Origin: Chryseobacterium sp. 3008163
GTDB lineage: Bacteria; Bacteroidota; Bacteroidia; Flavobacteriales; Weeksellaceae
Assembly: GCF_003669035.1 (NCBI RefSeq)
Contig: NZ_CP033070.1
Span: 1,736,001 to 1,800,000 of the forward strand
DNA length: 64,000 nt
Direction: 5' to 3'
The notes below the pieces were generated by a model. It saw only the letters and a list, made by a program, of their open reading frames with translations, had not been told where the DNA came from and made no database searches. Numbering within the stretch: position 1 is the stretch's first letter; every line of letters begins with the position of its first letter. Positions 56,349-64,000 of the stretch are shown one piece after another. The position numbers and the translations under genes were made by a program.

Positions 56349-57175
56349 ATGAAAAGTACTATACTACTTACGATCTGCAGTCTTTTCATATCGATCTTTT
56401 CGTTTGGACAGACCAGTACAGAACAATTTGAGACAGAATCTCACGGAAGCGCAAGTTTTACAGATAACGGAGTGATTTTTAATATCCTTTCTCATGTAAA
56501 TACTTACGATATCCAGGCAAATTATCCGGCTACAGGATGGAATGGCTCAGCTGTAGACAACCGATATATCGATAATTCGGCAACAGGAAATCAGGCAGCA
56601 GGGACTTCATTCAGTATAAAAACAACGTCTAATTTATTTAAGGCAAACAGATTTTGGGTATATGCTTCAGCAGCCGATTTAACATTTGGTGTCTCCGGAA
56701 CCCTTACTATTACAGGAAAATTAAGTGGCGTAACAAAGTTTACACAAACCAAATCAACAGGCTTTGCAACAAGCATGGGAACGACAAACGGCTATACCCT
56801 GATTGACCTAACCAACCTGAATGGTCAAAATTACAGTAACATTATAATTGATCAATTACAGATAACAGCAGGAGGAGGTTATCAATATCTGGCTCTTGAT
56901 GCCTTCACTTGGGTAAAAGATACGGGCATTGTATTATCGACTGACGAATTAAAAAATCAAAAAACAATCTGTCTGTTTTCCCAAATCCTACGACAGGTCA
57001 GTTTTCTATAGAAACATCTGAAAATTCTAAGGCTCAGCTTTATGATCAATCCGGAAAAATCCTGAAAGACCTTGAGCTTAAAAAGGGAATCAATGAAGAA
57101 AACATATCAGAACTTCCATCAGGAACTTACTTGCTGAAAACATCTTCAGAATCTAAAAAAATCATTAAAAGATAG
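56349..57175 (+). CDS. Secreted protein with T9SS type A sorting domain (frame broken by one missing base)
   Basis: Signal peptide (LFISIFSFGQ, about residue 20) after ATG 56349, then a beta-type domain of about 190 residues (FRIDQ-like motifs absent; GGGYQYLALDAFTW near the end) of the kind found in DUF4465-like or carbohydrate-binding modules; I cannot name it. The frame ends early after LKNQKTICLF. Adding one T to the T4 run at 56976-56979 gives FPNPTTGQFSIETSENSKAQ, then LPSGTYLLKTS...KKIIKR, a full type A sorting domain, and a 275-residue T9SS cargo protein. A distal start at 56277 overlaps the upstream gene and is rejected. Confidence 0.8.
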
Positions 57176-57260
57176 TCGTACTTCAACCAAAAAACTAACC
57201 ACCATGAGAACTCTTTTAGACTATAAATGATTTCAAACACGATTCTATCACACAATGATT

Positions 57261-57288
57261 AAACCTTTGAAAAACTTCAAAGGTTTTT
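57261..57288. terminator. Terminator between the T9SS cargo gene and the methyltransferase gene
   Basis: An 11-bp perfect stem (57261-57271 with 57276-57286) with 4-base loop, and T residues on the plus strand. It lies between convergent genes. Confidence 0.8.
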
Positions 57289-57308
57289 GTTTTGTTATAA
57301 AAAAGTAT

Positions 57309-58072
57309 TTATTTTTTTCCGTAAAGTAGTAATCTCTTGAATGCATACATTGCGGGAAAACTTTTGAAGTGCCCGCCAATTCTTTTTTTGTATTCTGAAA
57401 TGAAATTCTCTTTGCTCACCTCATCCAATCTCTCCACATAAGGTATCAAAGCAGAACCCGAAATAAACTGATACAATTTTTCAGCATCGTCTGCGAGAAT
57501 CGGGTAAACTTTTACCGAAATATTTAAATCTTTTAAGCCATTATCAAACATGATTTGAGCGTATTCGTCAATACTCAAAACAGGTGAAACTCTGTTCCAA
57601 CCATCAAGTTGGGTACGAAAAGGTTCCTCCGAAGCGAGCTGGAATAATATTTTATTTAAAACATTCTCAGCCTGAATGGGCATCTGTACAGCGAACTGTC
57701 CGTTTTCGTTTAATAATGAAATTAATTTTGGGAATAATATTTCATGATCATCCGACCATTGCAATGCTGCATTACTGAAAATAAGATCCCATTTTTCTTT
57801 TGAATCGATTAAATCTTCAACAGGAATTTGCTTGAAATTCAATTTTTCATTTTGAAACTGATTGGCTTCGGCTAGCATTTCTGCGGAAGAATCAATTCCC
57901 AGAAATTCTGCATCATTAAATTTTTCTGAAAGAATATGCGTTTGTTCGCCCGTTCCACAGCCTACATCAATTGCTTTCCTCAGATTTTCTGATGAAATTA
58001 AATTCATCAAATCAAAAATGGTTGATAGCGAATGTTTTTAAATTGATTGTAAATTTCGGGACTCCAGGGCAT
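57309..58072 (-). CDS. SAM-dependent methyltransferase, trans-aconitate 2-methyltransferase-like (frame broken by one missing base)
   Basis: From ATG 58072 the protein starts MPWSPEIYNQFKNIRYQP, typical of trans-aconitate methyltransferases, then hits a stop in the A5 run 58014-58018 (plus strand). One added base gives QPFFDLMNLISSENLRKAID and the frame that continues through VGCGTGEQTHILSEKF (motif I), IFSNAALQW (motif post-I region) and a C-terminal helical part, in all 254 residues. The usual short start at 58010 would lack the conserved N-terminus. Substrate is by family only. Confidence 0.82.
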
Positions 58073-58109
58073 ATTTTTTTGATTTTAAAGTGATATTTTT
58101 TTGGCCGAC

Positions 58110-58141
58110 TACTCTACATCTCAGATTGCTACACAGATTGC
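58110..58141. repeat. Weak third relative of the dispersed short repeat
   Basis: CATCTCAGATTGCTACACAG followed by ATTGCA resembles CTCGCAGATTCTACAGATT at 46443 with small gaps. Lies between two leftward genes. Relationship less certain than for the first two copies. Confidence 0.35.
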
Positions 58142-58173
58142 ATTCCTACGGAATGCAACTTCGATAATTCGAT

Positions 58174-58878
58174 TCAGACCTTAGCATCTATTTTTTTCAA
58201 TGTCAGAATATACTTATCAATATACAAATCTTTTTCTTTCGATTTATACTGTTGGATATATCTCGGATGTTCCAGCACAGTCATTTTATCAAACAAGTCT
58301 GCTTCTTCATTTAATTTAGAAATAAAATCCGCATTTTTCTTTCCTAAAACAAAAACTTCTGAAATGTCTAAACCTAAACTGATATGTTTCTTTAAAGAAT
58401 CGATCATAAAATCTTTCACATTATTGAAAAGCTCTTTATCATCATAATAATTGGCATTGACCCAATTACCTTTTGATTTTCTTACGATTGCCAAAGGAAA
58501 AGGTGAATTGATGTAAAAATCTCTGTAGAATTCTTCTGCGCCGCCGTAAGCTGCAATCATGTCGTATATAAAAACGGAAGATATTTCATGCGTCTGTGCA
58601 GATTCCATTTTAATTCCGCAGACCGTTTCCAACCGCTTCGTATCGGTAAACGGAACTCCGGTAACGCCCGCTCCGTGACGGCTGGGATTAATTCCAATCA
58701 TAAATTTCCTTTGATGGGAATCATAATAATATTTCTGATAAAACTTTTGCATGACAACCAGCGTTTCAGGGTTATCCAAATACGGATTCAGAACCTGAAA
58801 ATCCTTAGGAAGATTTCCTGTAAAATTTAATTTTTTATTAAATTCAACTACTTGATCTGCAAAAGTTTTATCAGACAT
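58174..58878 (-). CDS. SMUG2-type uracil-DNA glycosylase-like protein (DUF4918)
   Basis: 234 residues. GINPSRHGAGVTGVPFTD is the UDG-superfamily motif 1 in SMUG2 form, with the catalytic-site Asn/Ser/Arg positions, and EHPRYIQQY near the end is motif 2. The family removes damaged or deaminated bases from DNA. It overlaps nothing and starts 1 base after the DUF4241 gene stop, so they are cotranscribed. Confidence 0.88.
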   Translation of the reverse strand: MSDKTFADQVVEFNKKLNFTGNLPKDFQVLNPYLDNPETLVVMQKFYQKYYYDSHQRKFMIGINPSRHGAGVTGVPFTDTKRLETVCGIKMESAQTHEISSVFIYDMIAAYGGAEEFYRDFYINSPFPLAIVRKSKGNWVNANYYDDKELFNNVKDFMIDSLKKHISLGLDISEVFVLGKKNADFISKLNEEADLFDKMTVLEHPRYIQQYKSKEKDLYIDKYILTLKKIDAKV

Positions 58879-58879
58879 T

Positions 58880-59620
58880 TTATTCTACATCTTCATCGTC
58901 TCCATCTTCACTCAACGCCAATTCTACATCGATAAACTGAATGTACAACCCACAAATTTCACCATGAGCATCGTACGCAAAGTATACAGGATAACTACCG
59001 TCACCAAACCCGCTTGCAAACATCGGAATCTGATAGTTTGTATTGGGAACTGTCCAATTGATCCAGTCTCCGGCATCTCTCTGATTGTTGGGATGATCTT
59101 TGTAACTCTGTGCGAAAATTCCAGCAAAATAATCATCGTACACATTGTCAACATCTTTTGTAGCAACAAATTGATCTACAGAAGGAAGAACTTCAGCATC
59201 GGTAATACATCCCAAACCGGCATCTACACTGAAACCGAAAAAATCATCTTCGGTTACATCTTCCAAATCTTCAATTCCAATTAAAGCTTCACGGTAAACA
59301 ACCGGCTTTTCTTTGGTAAATTCAACTTTTACAACAGCATATCGGTCTCCCCAATCTTCAGATTTTACCACAGCAATCGTAACGGGAAAATTTCCTTTCG
59401 GAGCCTGAATGAAGTAAGGTTTTTCATCAGAACTCAGATAAACAAGCGGATCTCTCACCACTATTTTTCCGGATGGTAGCCAAACATTTCCTATTTCCAT
59501 CGTCTCCATTTTCTGTCCCAGAATTTCATTCGAGGTAAAATATGTTTCAAGATCTGTAGGACAAACTAAAACATCTTTTACTTCTTCCCAGTTTTGCAGC
59601 CAGTTTTCTTTCATAATCAT
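58880..59620 (-). CDS. DUF4241 domain protein
   Basis: 246 residues. WLPSGKIVVRDPLVYL and the FFGFSVDAGLGCITDAE stretch with NWTVPNTNYQIPMFASGFGDG are DUF4241 signatures. It is acidic, ending SEDGDDEDVE. Start at 59620; an ATG two codons later (59614) is also possible. The family is often seen among small stand-alone cytosolic proteins near SMI1/KNR4 proteins. It is 37 bases from the SMI1/KNR4 gene upstream. Function unknown. Confidence 0.85.
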   Translation of the reverse strand: MIMKENWLQNWEEVKDVLVCPTDLETYFTSNEILGQKMETMEIGNVWLPSGKIVVRDPLVYLSSDEKPYFIQAPKGNFPVTIAVVKSEDWGDRYAVVKVEFTKEKPVVYREALIGIEDLEDVTEDDFFGFSVDAGLGCITDAEVLPSVDQFVATKDVDNVYDDYFAGIFAQSYKDHPNNQRDAGDWINWTVPNTNYQIPMFASGFGDGSYPVYFAYDAHGEICGLYIQFIDVELALSEDGDDEDVE

Positions 59621-59657
59621 TGATGATTTAATTGTAATTATTAAAATTCAGTTTTTT

Positions 59658-60194
59658 TTATTCTCCCTCAAATCCTTCTTCAACTTTCAAACCTTTTATA
59701 AAAGTTTCAAAATCTTTAGCCAAAAAAGTTTTCTTAAAATCATTTTCCTGATCTACATGTACCACTTCCGGTTCGCCATCTTTACCACAGTTTGAATAAT
59801 CAAATAAAATCATATCATGCCCTGCTGACGGGCAGTCTGCAAAATACACTCCAATTGCAGGATAACCCCATTCATCAATCATAAACTGACTTCCCATTTC
59901 TCCGCAAAGAGAATAAATTCGTTCTCGCCCAATTCCCATAATACCGTTTATTGCCACATGGTCATCTGCCCAAGAATTGGCTTCAGTAGTAGGGAAAACA
60001 GATTTGTTTGCCAATCCACCGTTCTGTGTTTTCATCATCTGAATGTAAGAGCCGGGAAGTTTATACCCCAATTCTTTTTCAACAGAATCAATCATTTCAT
60101 CATCAGCAAAACCACCGATATAGTCTCTTGCAGAGTAGCTGCATTCACTCCAAAAATTCTTAAAGTCGAAGTTCTTGAAAAATTCTGTTATCAT
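59658..60194 (-). CDS. SMI1/KNR4 (SUKH) family protein
   Basis: 178 residues. DSVEKELGYKLPGSYIQMMK followed by TQNGGLANKSVFP is the SUKH start, with DEWGYPAIGVYFADCPSAGH as the central motif. SUKH proteins often serve as immunity proteins against toxins in polymorphic systems, but many stand alone. No toxin gene is adjacent. It heads the leftward run SMI1/KNR4, DUF4241, SMUG2. Confidence 0.88.
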   Translation of the reverse strand: MITEFFKNFDFKNFWSECSYSARDYIGGFADDEMIDSVEKELGYKLPGSYIQMMKTQNGGLANKSVFPTTEANSWADDHVAINGIMGIGRERIYSLCGEMGSQFMIDEWGYPAIGVYFADCPSAGHDMILFDYSNCGKDGEPEVVHVDQENDFKKTFLAKDFETFIKGLKVEEGFEGE

Positions 60195-60370
60195 AATATT
60201 TTTAAATTAAAAAAGGAGCCATAAAAAGCTCCCCCAAATATCCTTATTTTATTTGAAAAAATCAATCAAAATCACGTAAAAGATGTGTGAATTATTTTAA
60301 TCTTAAAAGTTTAATTATTTATTAACATAATAAAAAAATGAATTTTTAAAATAAAGCGGATGATTTTAAA

Positions 60371-61081
60371 TCATTTTTCTAGTGGTTTATAATTGGAATA
60401 TCCCGAGTAAAAATCATCATCATTTCTTTTTAACTTCCTTTCTTCAATAATTTTAAATTGACCTGATGAATCTCTTTCCTCCACCAATATCTTGTCTGAA
60501 ACATCAACTCTGGCAAATTCAATTAAAGAATCTTGTTTTAATCTTAAAAAATGAGTCGTTACAGAACCTGTCAGGATTATTGAATTAATACATTTTAATT
60601 TTGAATTAAAACTCAAATTAGGGTATTTGTCAGAGTTTTTTATATGAACAAAAGCTTTGTTTTTTGAATCATAAATAAATAATGTCTTGATAACATTCCC
60701 TCCTCTGGCAGCGATTCCGCTTACATATAAAAAGTCTTTATATCCGTCATTATTAAAATCTGAAATTTCAGCATCGATACCAGAGACTCCGTCTTTATCA
60801 AAGTAAAATCTACTGGTTTCTCGCCAGATATTTTCCACAGATTTTCGTTTGTTGTAATCCCAAAAACTGTATTTTTTAAAAAATTTTAAAACAATAAGAT
60901 TATCTTCTGTAAGATTATTTCTAAAATTCTCGATTTCGACCTTTGTTTTTCCTATCTCACCAATGTTAAGACTATCTGTAAACTTTTCTGCCAAAAAATA
61001 AGCATTAGTATTGTGTTCCTTATTTTTAGTACAGGAAAAAATCATAAATAAAAGTACAATTGGAATAACTAAAAGCTTCAT
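60371..61081 (-). CDS. Lipoprotein with an FG-GAP-like repeat
   Basis: 236 residues. Lipoprotein signal LLVIPIVLLFMIFSC, Cys at 17. DAEISDFNNDGYKDFLYVSG resembles one FG-GAP/VCBS calcium-binding repeat, as in XAC2610-like proteins. Function unknown. The gene stands alone, with 176 bases after it to the SMI1/KNR4 start and 71 bases before it to the paaZ stop. Confidence 0.72.
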   Translation of the reverse strand: MKLLVIPIVLLFMIFSCTKNKEHNTNAYFLAEKFTDSLNIGEIGKTKVEIENFRNNLTEDNLIVLKFFKKYSFWDYNKRKSVENIWRETSRFYFDKDGVSGIDAEISDFNNDGYKDFLYVSGIAARGGNVIKTLFIYDSKNKAFVHIKNSDKYPNLSFNSKLKCINSIILTGSVTTHFLRLKQDSLIEFARVDVSDKILVEERDSSGQFKIIEERKLKRNDDDFYSGYSNYKPLEK

Positions 61082-61152
61082 AATTAAATATACTAAAAAT
61101 CCCTTTCAGCAAAAGCTAAAAAGGACTATAATTTCTATCAGTTAATTTTGAA

Positions 61153-63648
61153 TTAAATCAATCCAAACTGCTCAAAATGATGCGTAAAATGCTTTCTCTG
61201 GAAAAGCTCCATCATCTCTTTATTTAAATGTCCAAATCTTGGATTGTAATGTTCCGCAAAAGGATTTTCTTTGAAATAAACGGTAAACTCTTTTAAAGTT
61301 TCAATTAATTTCGCCTTTGCTTCGTCCAAATTTTTATTTTTATTCTGAGGAACTTCACCTTCTTTCCATAAAGGATATTGCGCTCCCGGACGAATCTTTT
61401 GGTCGGTGTACAACCAATCCTGAAGTTTTTCTAATTTCTCGGCAGGAATCTCAGGAAAATCTTCCGGCTTTAAATTTCCGAAACCATTTCTCAAAACTTC
61501 TTCCAAATGCTCCACCATCAATTGCGGCGTAAAATCTCCAAAAACAGATTTGGTGTTTTCAGTTAAACCATTCAATTTTTTCTGAATATTCTGAACTTTA
61601 AAATCAATAAACGGCGAATGTTTAGCCACTAAAGTTAAAATTGTAGCAACACAAACCACCTCATCTCTTTGATTGACAACTTCCACCAACCATTTTACAA
61701 CTCCGGAAGGAATGTTTCTTCCTTTTACTCCACGGTTGATTTTTTCTTTTGCTGTTAAATAAACCGTAATCGTATCTCCCGCATAAACAGGTTTAAAAAA
61801 CGAACAGTTTTCCAATCCATAGTTAGCGATAACAGGACCTTTTTTGCCCGAAACAAATAATCCAGCTGCTGCAGAAAGAATGAAATATCCATGAGCAACG
61901 GTTTTATCGAAAATAGTTCCGGATAAACTTGTTGCGTCTGTATGCGCATAGAAATGATCCCAAGAAACATTGGAAAAATTAACAATATCTGCATCAGTAA
62001 CTGTTCTTCCTGCTGTTTCCAGAGAATCTCCGACCTCAACTTCCTCAAAATATTTTTGGAAAGGATGTTTATCTGAATATTTTTTCTCAGCACCTTGCTG
62101 ATACACTTTCGTAATCGCGGTCAAAATATCAGGCGAACCTTGAATCGCCGTTTTCTGAAGGAAGAAGTGAAGACCGTTCAATCCACCCATTTCCTCGCCG
62201 CCGCCTGCTCTACCAGGACCTCCGTGCATTAATGTAGGAAGTGGCGAACCGTGACCTGTACTTTCTTTTGCGTTGTCTCTATTTAAAACAAAAATTCTTC
62301 CGTGCTGAGAAGCCATTTTCCAAGAAGTTTCTGCAACAAATTTCTCATCATGAGAAATAATTGAGCCTACCAAACTTCCTTTTCCTCTTTTCGCCAAGGC
62401 TGCAGCTTCTTCCGCATCTTTGTAAGGCATCAAGGTAGAAACCGGACCGAAAGCTTCGACATCATGAGAGATATTTTTAGTGAACGGAGAATCATTTAAG
62501 AACAATTTAGGTGACATAAATGCACCGTTTTCGTAATCTGCATCTACCAATTCATGTTTTCCGTCGTAAATCAATTCGTTTTCAGTTTTTAGAATATCAA
62601 CCTTTCTTAAAACTTCGTCATATTGTTGTTTTCCAACCAAAGAACCCATTCTCGTTTCTCTGCTTAACGGGTTTCCAATTTTAGTCTGATCTAAAGCTTT
62701 AGACAAAGCACTTTGAACATCCCCAATTAAGTTTTCAGGAACAATGATTCTTCTGATTGCGGTACATTTCTGACCAGCCTTCGTTGTCATTTCTGTACGA
62801 ACTTCTTTAATGAATAAATCAAATTCAGGAGTTCCCGGTTTTGCATCCAAACCAAGGATCGAACAGTTCAAAGAATCGGCTTCCATATTGAAACGAACAG
62901 AATTTCCTGAAACTGAAGGTAAAGCTTTTAATTTTCTACCTGTCGTTGCAGAACCTGTGAACAATACAGAATCTCCATCCTGAACGTAATCTAAAATATT
63001 TCCCGGCTCACCACAAACTAACTGAAGTGCTCCTTCAGGAAGAACCCCACTTTCAATCATATCCTGAAAAACAGCATTCGTCAAATAAGATCCATAAGGA
63101 GATGGCTTTACAATTGATGGAACACCAGCCAACAATGAAGTTGATAGTTTTTCCAACATTCCCCAAACAGGAAAGTTGTAAGCATTGATTTGCACAGAAA
63201 CTCCTTCACTTGGCGTTAAAATATGAGTTCCTAAGAAAGTTCCGTTAGCAGAAATTTTCTGAGTTTCTCCATCTACCCAAAACGGAGTATTTGGAAGCAT
63301 TCTTTTTGCCAACCCTGAATACGTGAAGAAAGTACCAAAACCTCCCTCAATGTCAACCCAAGAATCTGCGTGAGTCGCCCCTGTTTTATATGATAATTCG
63401 TAATATTTTTTCTTTCTTTCTAAAAGATAAAGCGCCACTTTTTTCAACATTTCTCCACGATCGTAGAACGTCATCGAAGAAAGATTTTTGTAACCGACTG
63501 TTCTTCCGAAATCTAGAGCCTGCTCAAAATTCAGCCCTTCAGTATCAGAAACAGCAACTTGCTCTCCCGTCACGGCATTGTACAAAGGAATTCCGTTTCC
63601 GGTACCTTCTACCCATTCTCCGTGAATATAGTTTTTTAACTTTTCCAT
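61153..63648 (-). CDS. paaZ: Bifunctional PaaZ (oxepin-CoA hydrolase / aldehyde dehydrogenase) with C-terminal DinB-like extension
   Basis: 831 residues, about 150 longer than E. coli PaaZ. The aldehyde dehydrogenase part (1 to about 520) has the Gly-rich GSATTGRKLKALPS, the Glu in NMEADSLNCS, and the catalytic Cys in KAGQKCTAIRR. The MaoC hydratase part (about 540-680) holds SNVSWDHFYAHTDATSL and DKTVAHGYFILS with Asp-His. It opens the oxepin-CoA ring and oxidises the resulting aldehyde in phenylacetate degradation. The last 145 residues (MVEHLEEVLRNGFG, then HYNPRFGHLNKEMMELF, RKHFTHHFEQFGL) look like a DUF1569/DinB-like domain. No other paa genes are in the window except possibly the enoyl-CoA hydratase. 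Confidence 0.93.
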   Translation of the reverse strand: MEKLKNYIHGEWVEGTGNGIPLYNAVTGEQVAVSDTEGLNFEQALDFGRTVGYKNLSSMTFYDRGEMLKKVALYLLERKKKYYELSYKTGATHADSWVDIEGGFGTFFTYSGLAKRMLPNTPFWVDGETQKISANGTFLGTHILTPSEGVSVQINAYNFPVWGMLEKLSTSLLAGVPSIVKPSPYGSYLTNAVFQDMIESGVLPEGALQLVCGEPGNILDYVQDGDSVLFTGSATTGRKLKALPSVSGNSVRFNMEADSLNCSILGLDAKPGTPEFDLFIKEVRTEMTTKAGQKCTAIRRIIVPENLIGDVQSALSKALDQTKIGNPLSRETRMGSLVGKQQYDEVLRKVDILKTENELIYDGKHELVDADYENGAFMSPKLFLNDSPFTKNISHDVEAFGPVSTLMPYKDAEEAAALAKRGKGSLVGSIISHDEKFVAETSWKMASQHGRIFVLNRDNAKESTGHGSPLPTLMHGGPGRAGGGEEMGGLNGLHFFLQKTAIQGSPDILTAITKVYQQGAEKKYSDKHPFQKYFEEVEVGDSLETAGRTVTDADIVNFSNVSWDHFYAHTDATSLSGTIFDKTVAHGYFILSAAAGLFVSGKKGPVIANYGLENCSFFKPVYAGDTITVYLTAKEKINRGVKGRNIPSGVVKWLVEVVNQRDEVVCVATILTLVAKHSPFIDFKVQNIQKKLNGLTENTKSVFGDFTPQLMVEHLEEVLRNGFGNLKPEDFPEIPAEKLEKLQDWLYTDQKIRPGAQYPLWKEGEVPQNKNKNLDEAKAKLIETLKEFTVYFKENPFAEHYNPRFGHLNKEMMELFQRKHFTHHFEQFGLI

Positions 63649-63736
63649 AAAATATTTTATATTTTAGTTTAACAATGTATCAGTATAACAGCTTACCAAT
63701 CTTTAGAAGAATTTTACATTAGTATATTGTTACATT

Positions 63737-64000
63737 TTATTTCGGTTCTTGATATGGAAACAATCTCACCAAACCTTCATACAAACTTCTGTGAAGAGTT
63801 GTTGCATGATTGTCTGTTTCCATCATTTTATATTCTACCGTCCAATTTTTTTTACTTGATTTTTTAAGAATATCATAAAAACTTTCGGCATCTTTTATCA
63901 TCACAGGATGTTCCCCTTTTCCTACAGAAACATAAACGAATTTTTTAGTATCTGGAATTTTAGATAATAATTGATTTGCCTGTTTTAAAAGACTTTCGTC
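63737..64000 (-). CDS. Putative esterase, alpha/beta hydrolase (5' part beyond the window)
   Basis: The open frame from the right edge to the stop 63737-63739 encodes the last 87 residues, including FVYVSVGKGEHPVMIKDA and ETDNHATTLHRSLYEGLVRLF. The DNHATTLHRSLY pattern with its His is the catalytic-His region of IroE/Fes-like and feruloyl-type esterases. Only the C-terminus is present, so the substrate cannot be guessed. Same strand as paaZ, 89 bases upstream of its start. Confidence 0.75.
   Translation of the reverse strand, partial: DESLLKQANQLLSKIPDTKKFVYVSVGKGEHPVMIKDAESFYDILKKSSKKNWTVEYKMMETDNHATTLHRSLYEGLVRLFPYQEPK

Noticed and set aside
57204..57230. Short frame with ATG after the T9SS cargo gene
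   Set aside because: Only eight codons, no sign of function.
7191..58018. Programmed -1 frameshifting or transcriptional slippage as the general explanation of the broken genes
   Set aside because: Nine unrelated genes in 64 kb, with different run bases (A, T, G) and no shared downstream structure, fit sequence error far better.

Overview
The window looks like chromosomal DNA of a Bacteroidota bacterium of the Flavobacteriia, most like Chryseobacterium or a close Weeksellaceae relative. The signs are low GC, a SusC/SusD pair, the gliding and type IX secretion (T9SS) protein SprA, several proteins ending in T9SS type A sorting domains, a PaaZ with a C-terminal extension, and families common in this group (DUF3810, SMUG2/DUF4918, DUF6705-like, tail-collar microcystin-dependent proteins). 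I see no rRNA, CRISPR array, insertion sequence or integrase. One tRNA (Met, CAT) is present.

Layout. 1-3.9 kb: a SusD-like lipoprotein (cut by the window edge) and its SusC partner. 4.4-10.2 kb: housekeeping genes yidC, pyrG, yceI and radA. 10.2-19.6 kb: a secreted zinc metalloprotease, then sprA and ruvA. 19.8-25.3 kb: an accessory block holding a modular lipoprotein with a JAB-like C-terminal domain, three exported DUF6705-like proteins, an orphan C-terminal module, a degraded C-terminal remnant, a small lipoprotein, and a divergent XRE regulator with paired operator-like sites. 25.5-33.3 kb: maeB, an N-acetylglucosamine kinase-like gene, gtrA, an acyltransferase, an MFS sugar transporter and a DUF3810 protein. 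33.9-43.3 kb: tRNA-Met, surface and secreted proteins, clpX, a HIT protein, greA, dtd and small lipoproteins. 43.3-48.3 kb: a run of leftward membrane-protein and regulator genes. 48.4-57.2 kb: a methyltransferase, a lipoprotein, an enoyl-CoA hydratase, an operon with a NarL-type two-component system, two tandem tail-collar proteins and a T9SS cargo protein. 57.3-64 kb: a methyltransferase, a SMUG2 glycosylase, DUF4241 and SMI1/KNR4 proteins, a lipoprotein, paaZ and the end of an esterase gene.

Two conclusions stand out. First, the 19.8-25.3 kb block is built like a polymorphic toxin/immunity cassette array. It has a full-length lipoprotein, a linker conserved at DNA level and shared with an orphan C-terminal module, duplicated partner genes and a leftover C-terminal fragment. 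It lies between maeB and ruvA-sprA, genes that I remember as neighbours in other Flavobacteriia. The toxin/immunity function is inference. Second, at least eight genes (sprA, pyrG, radA, greA, a DUF6705 gene, a 7-TM-like gene, a T9SS cargo gene and a methyltransferase), plus the orphan module, are each broken by one missing base in a homopolymer run. All are deletions and several hit essential genes, so the sequence itself probably carries uncorrected homopolymer errors. I annotate these as single genes and give the repair point for each.
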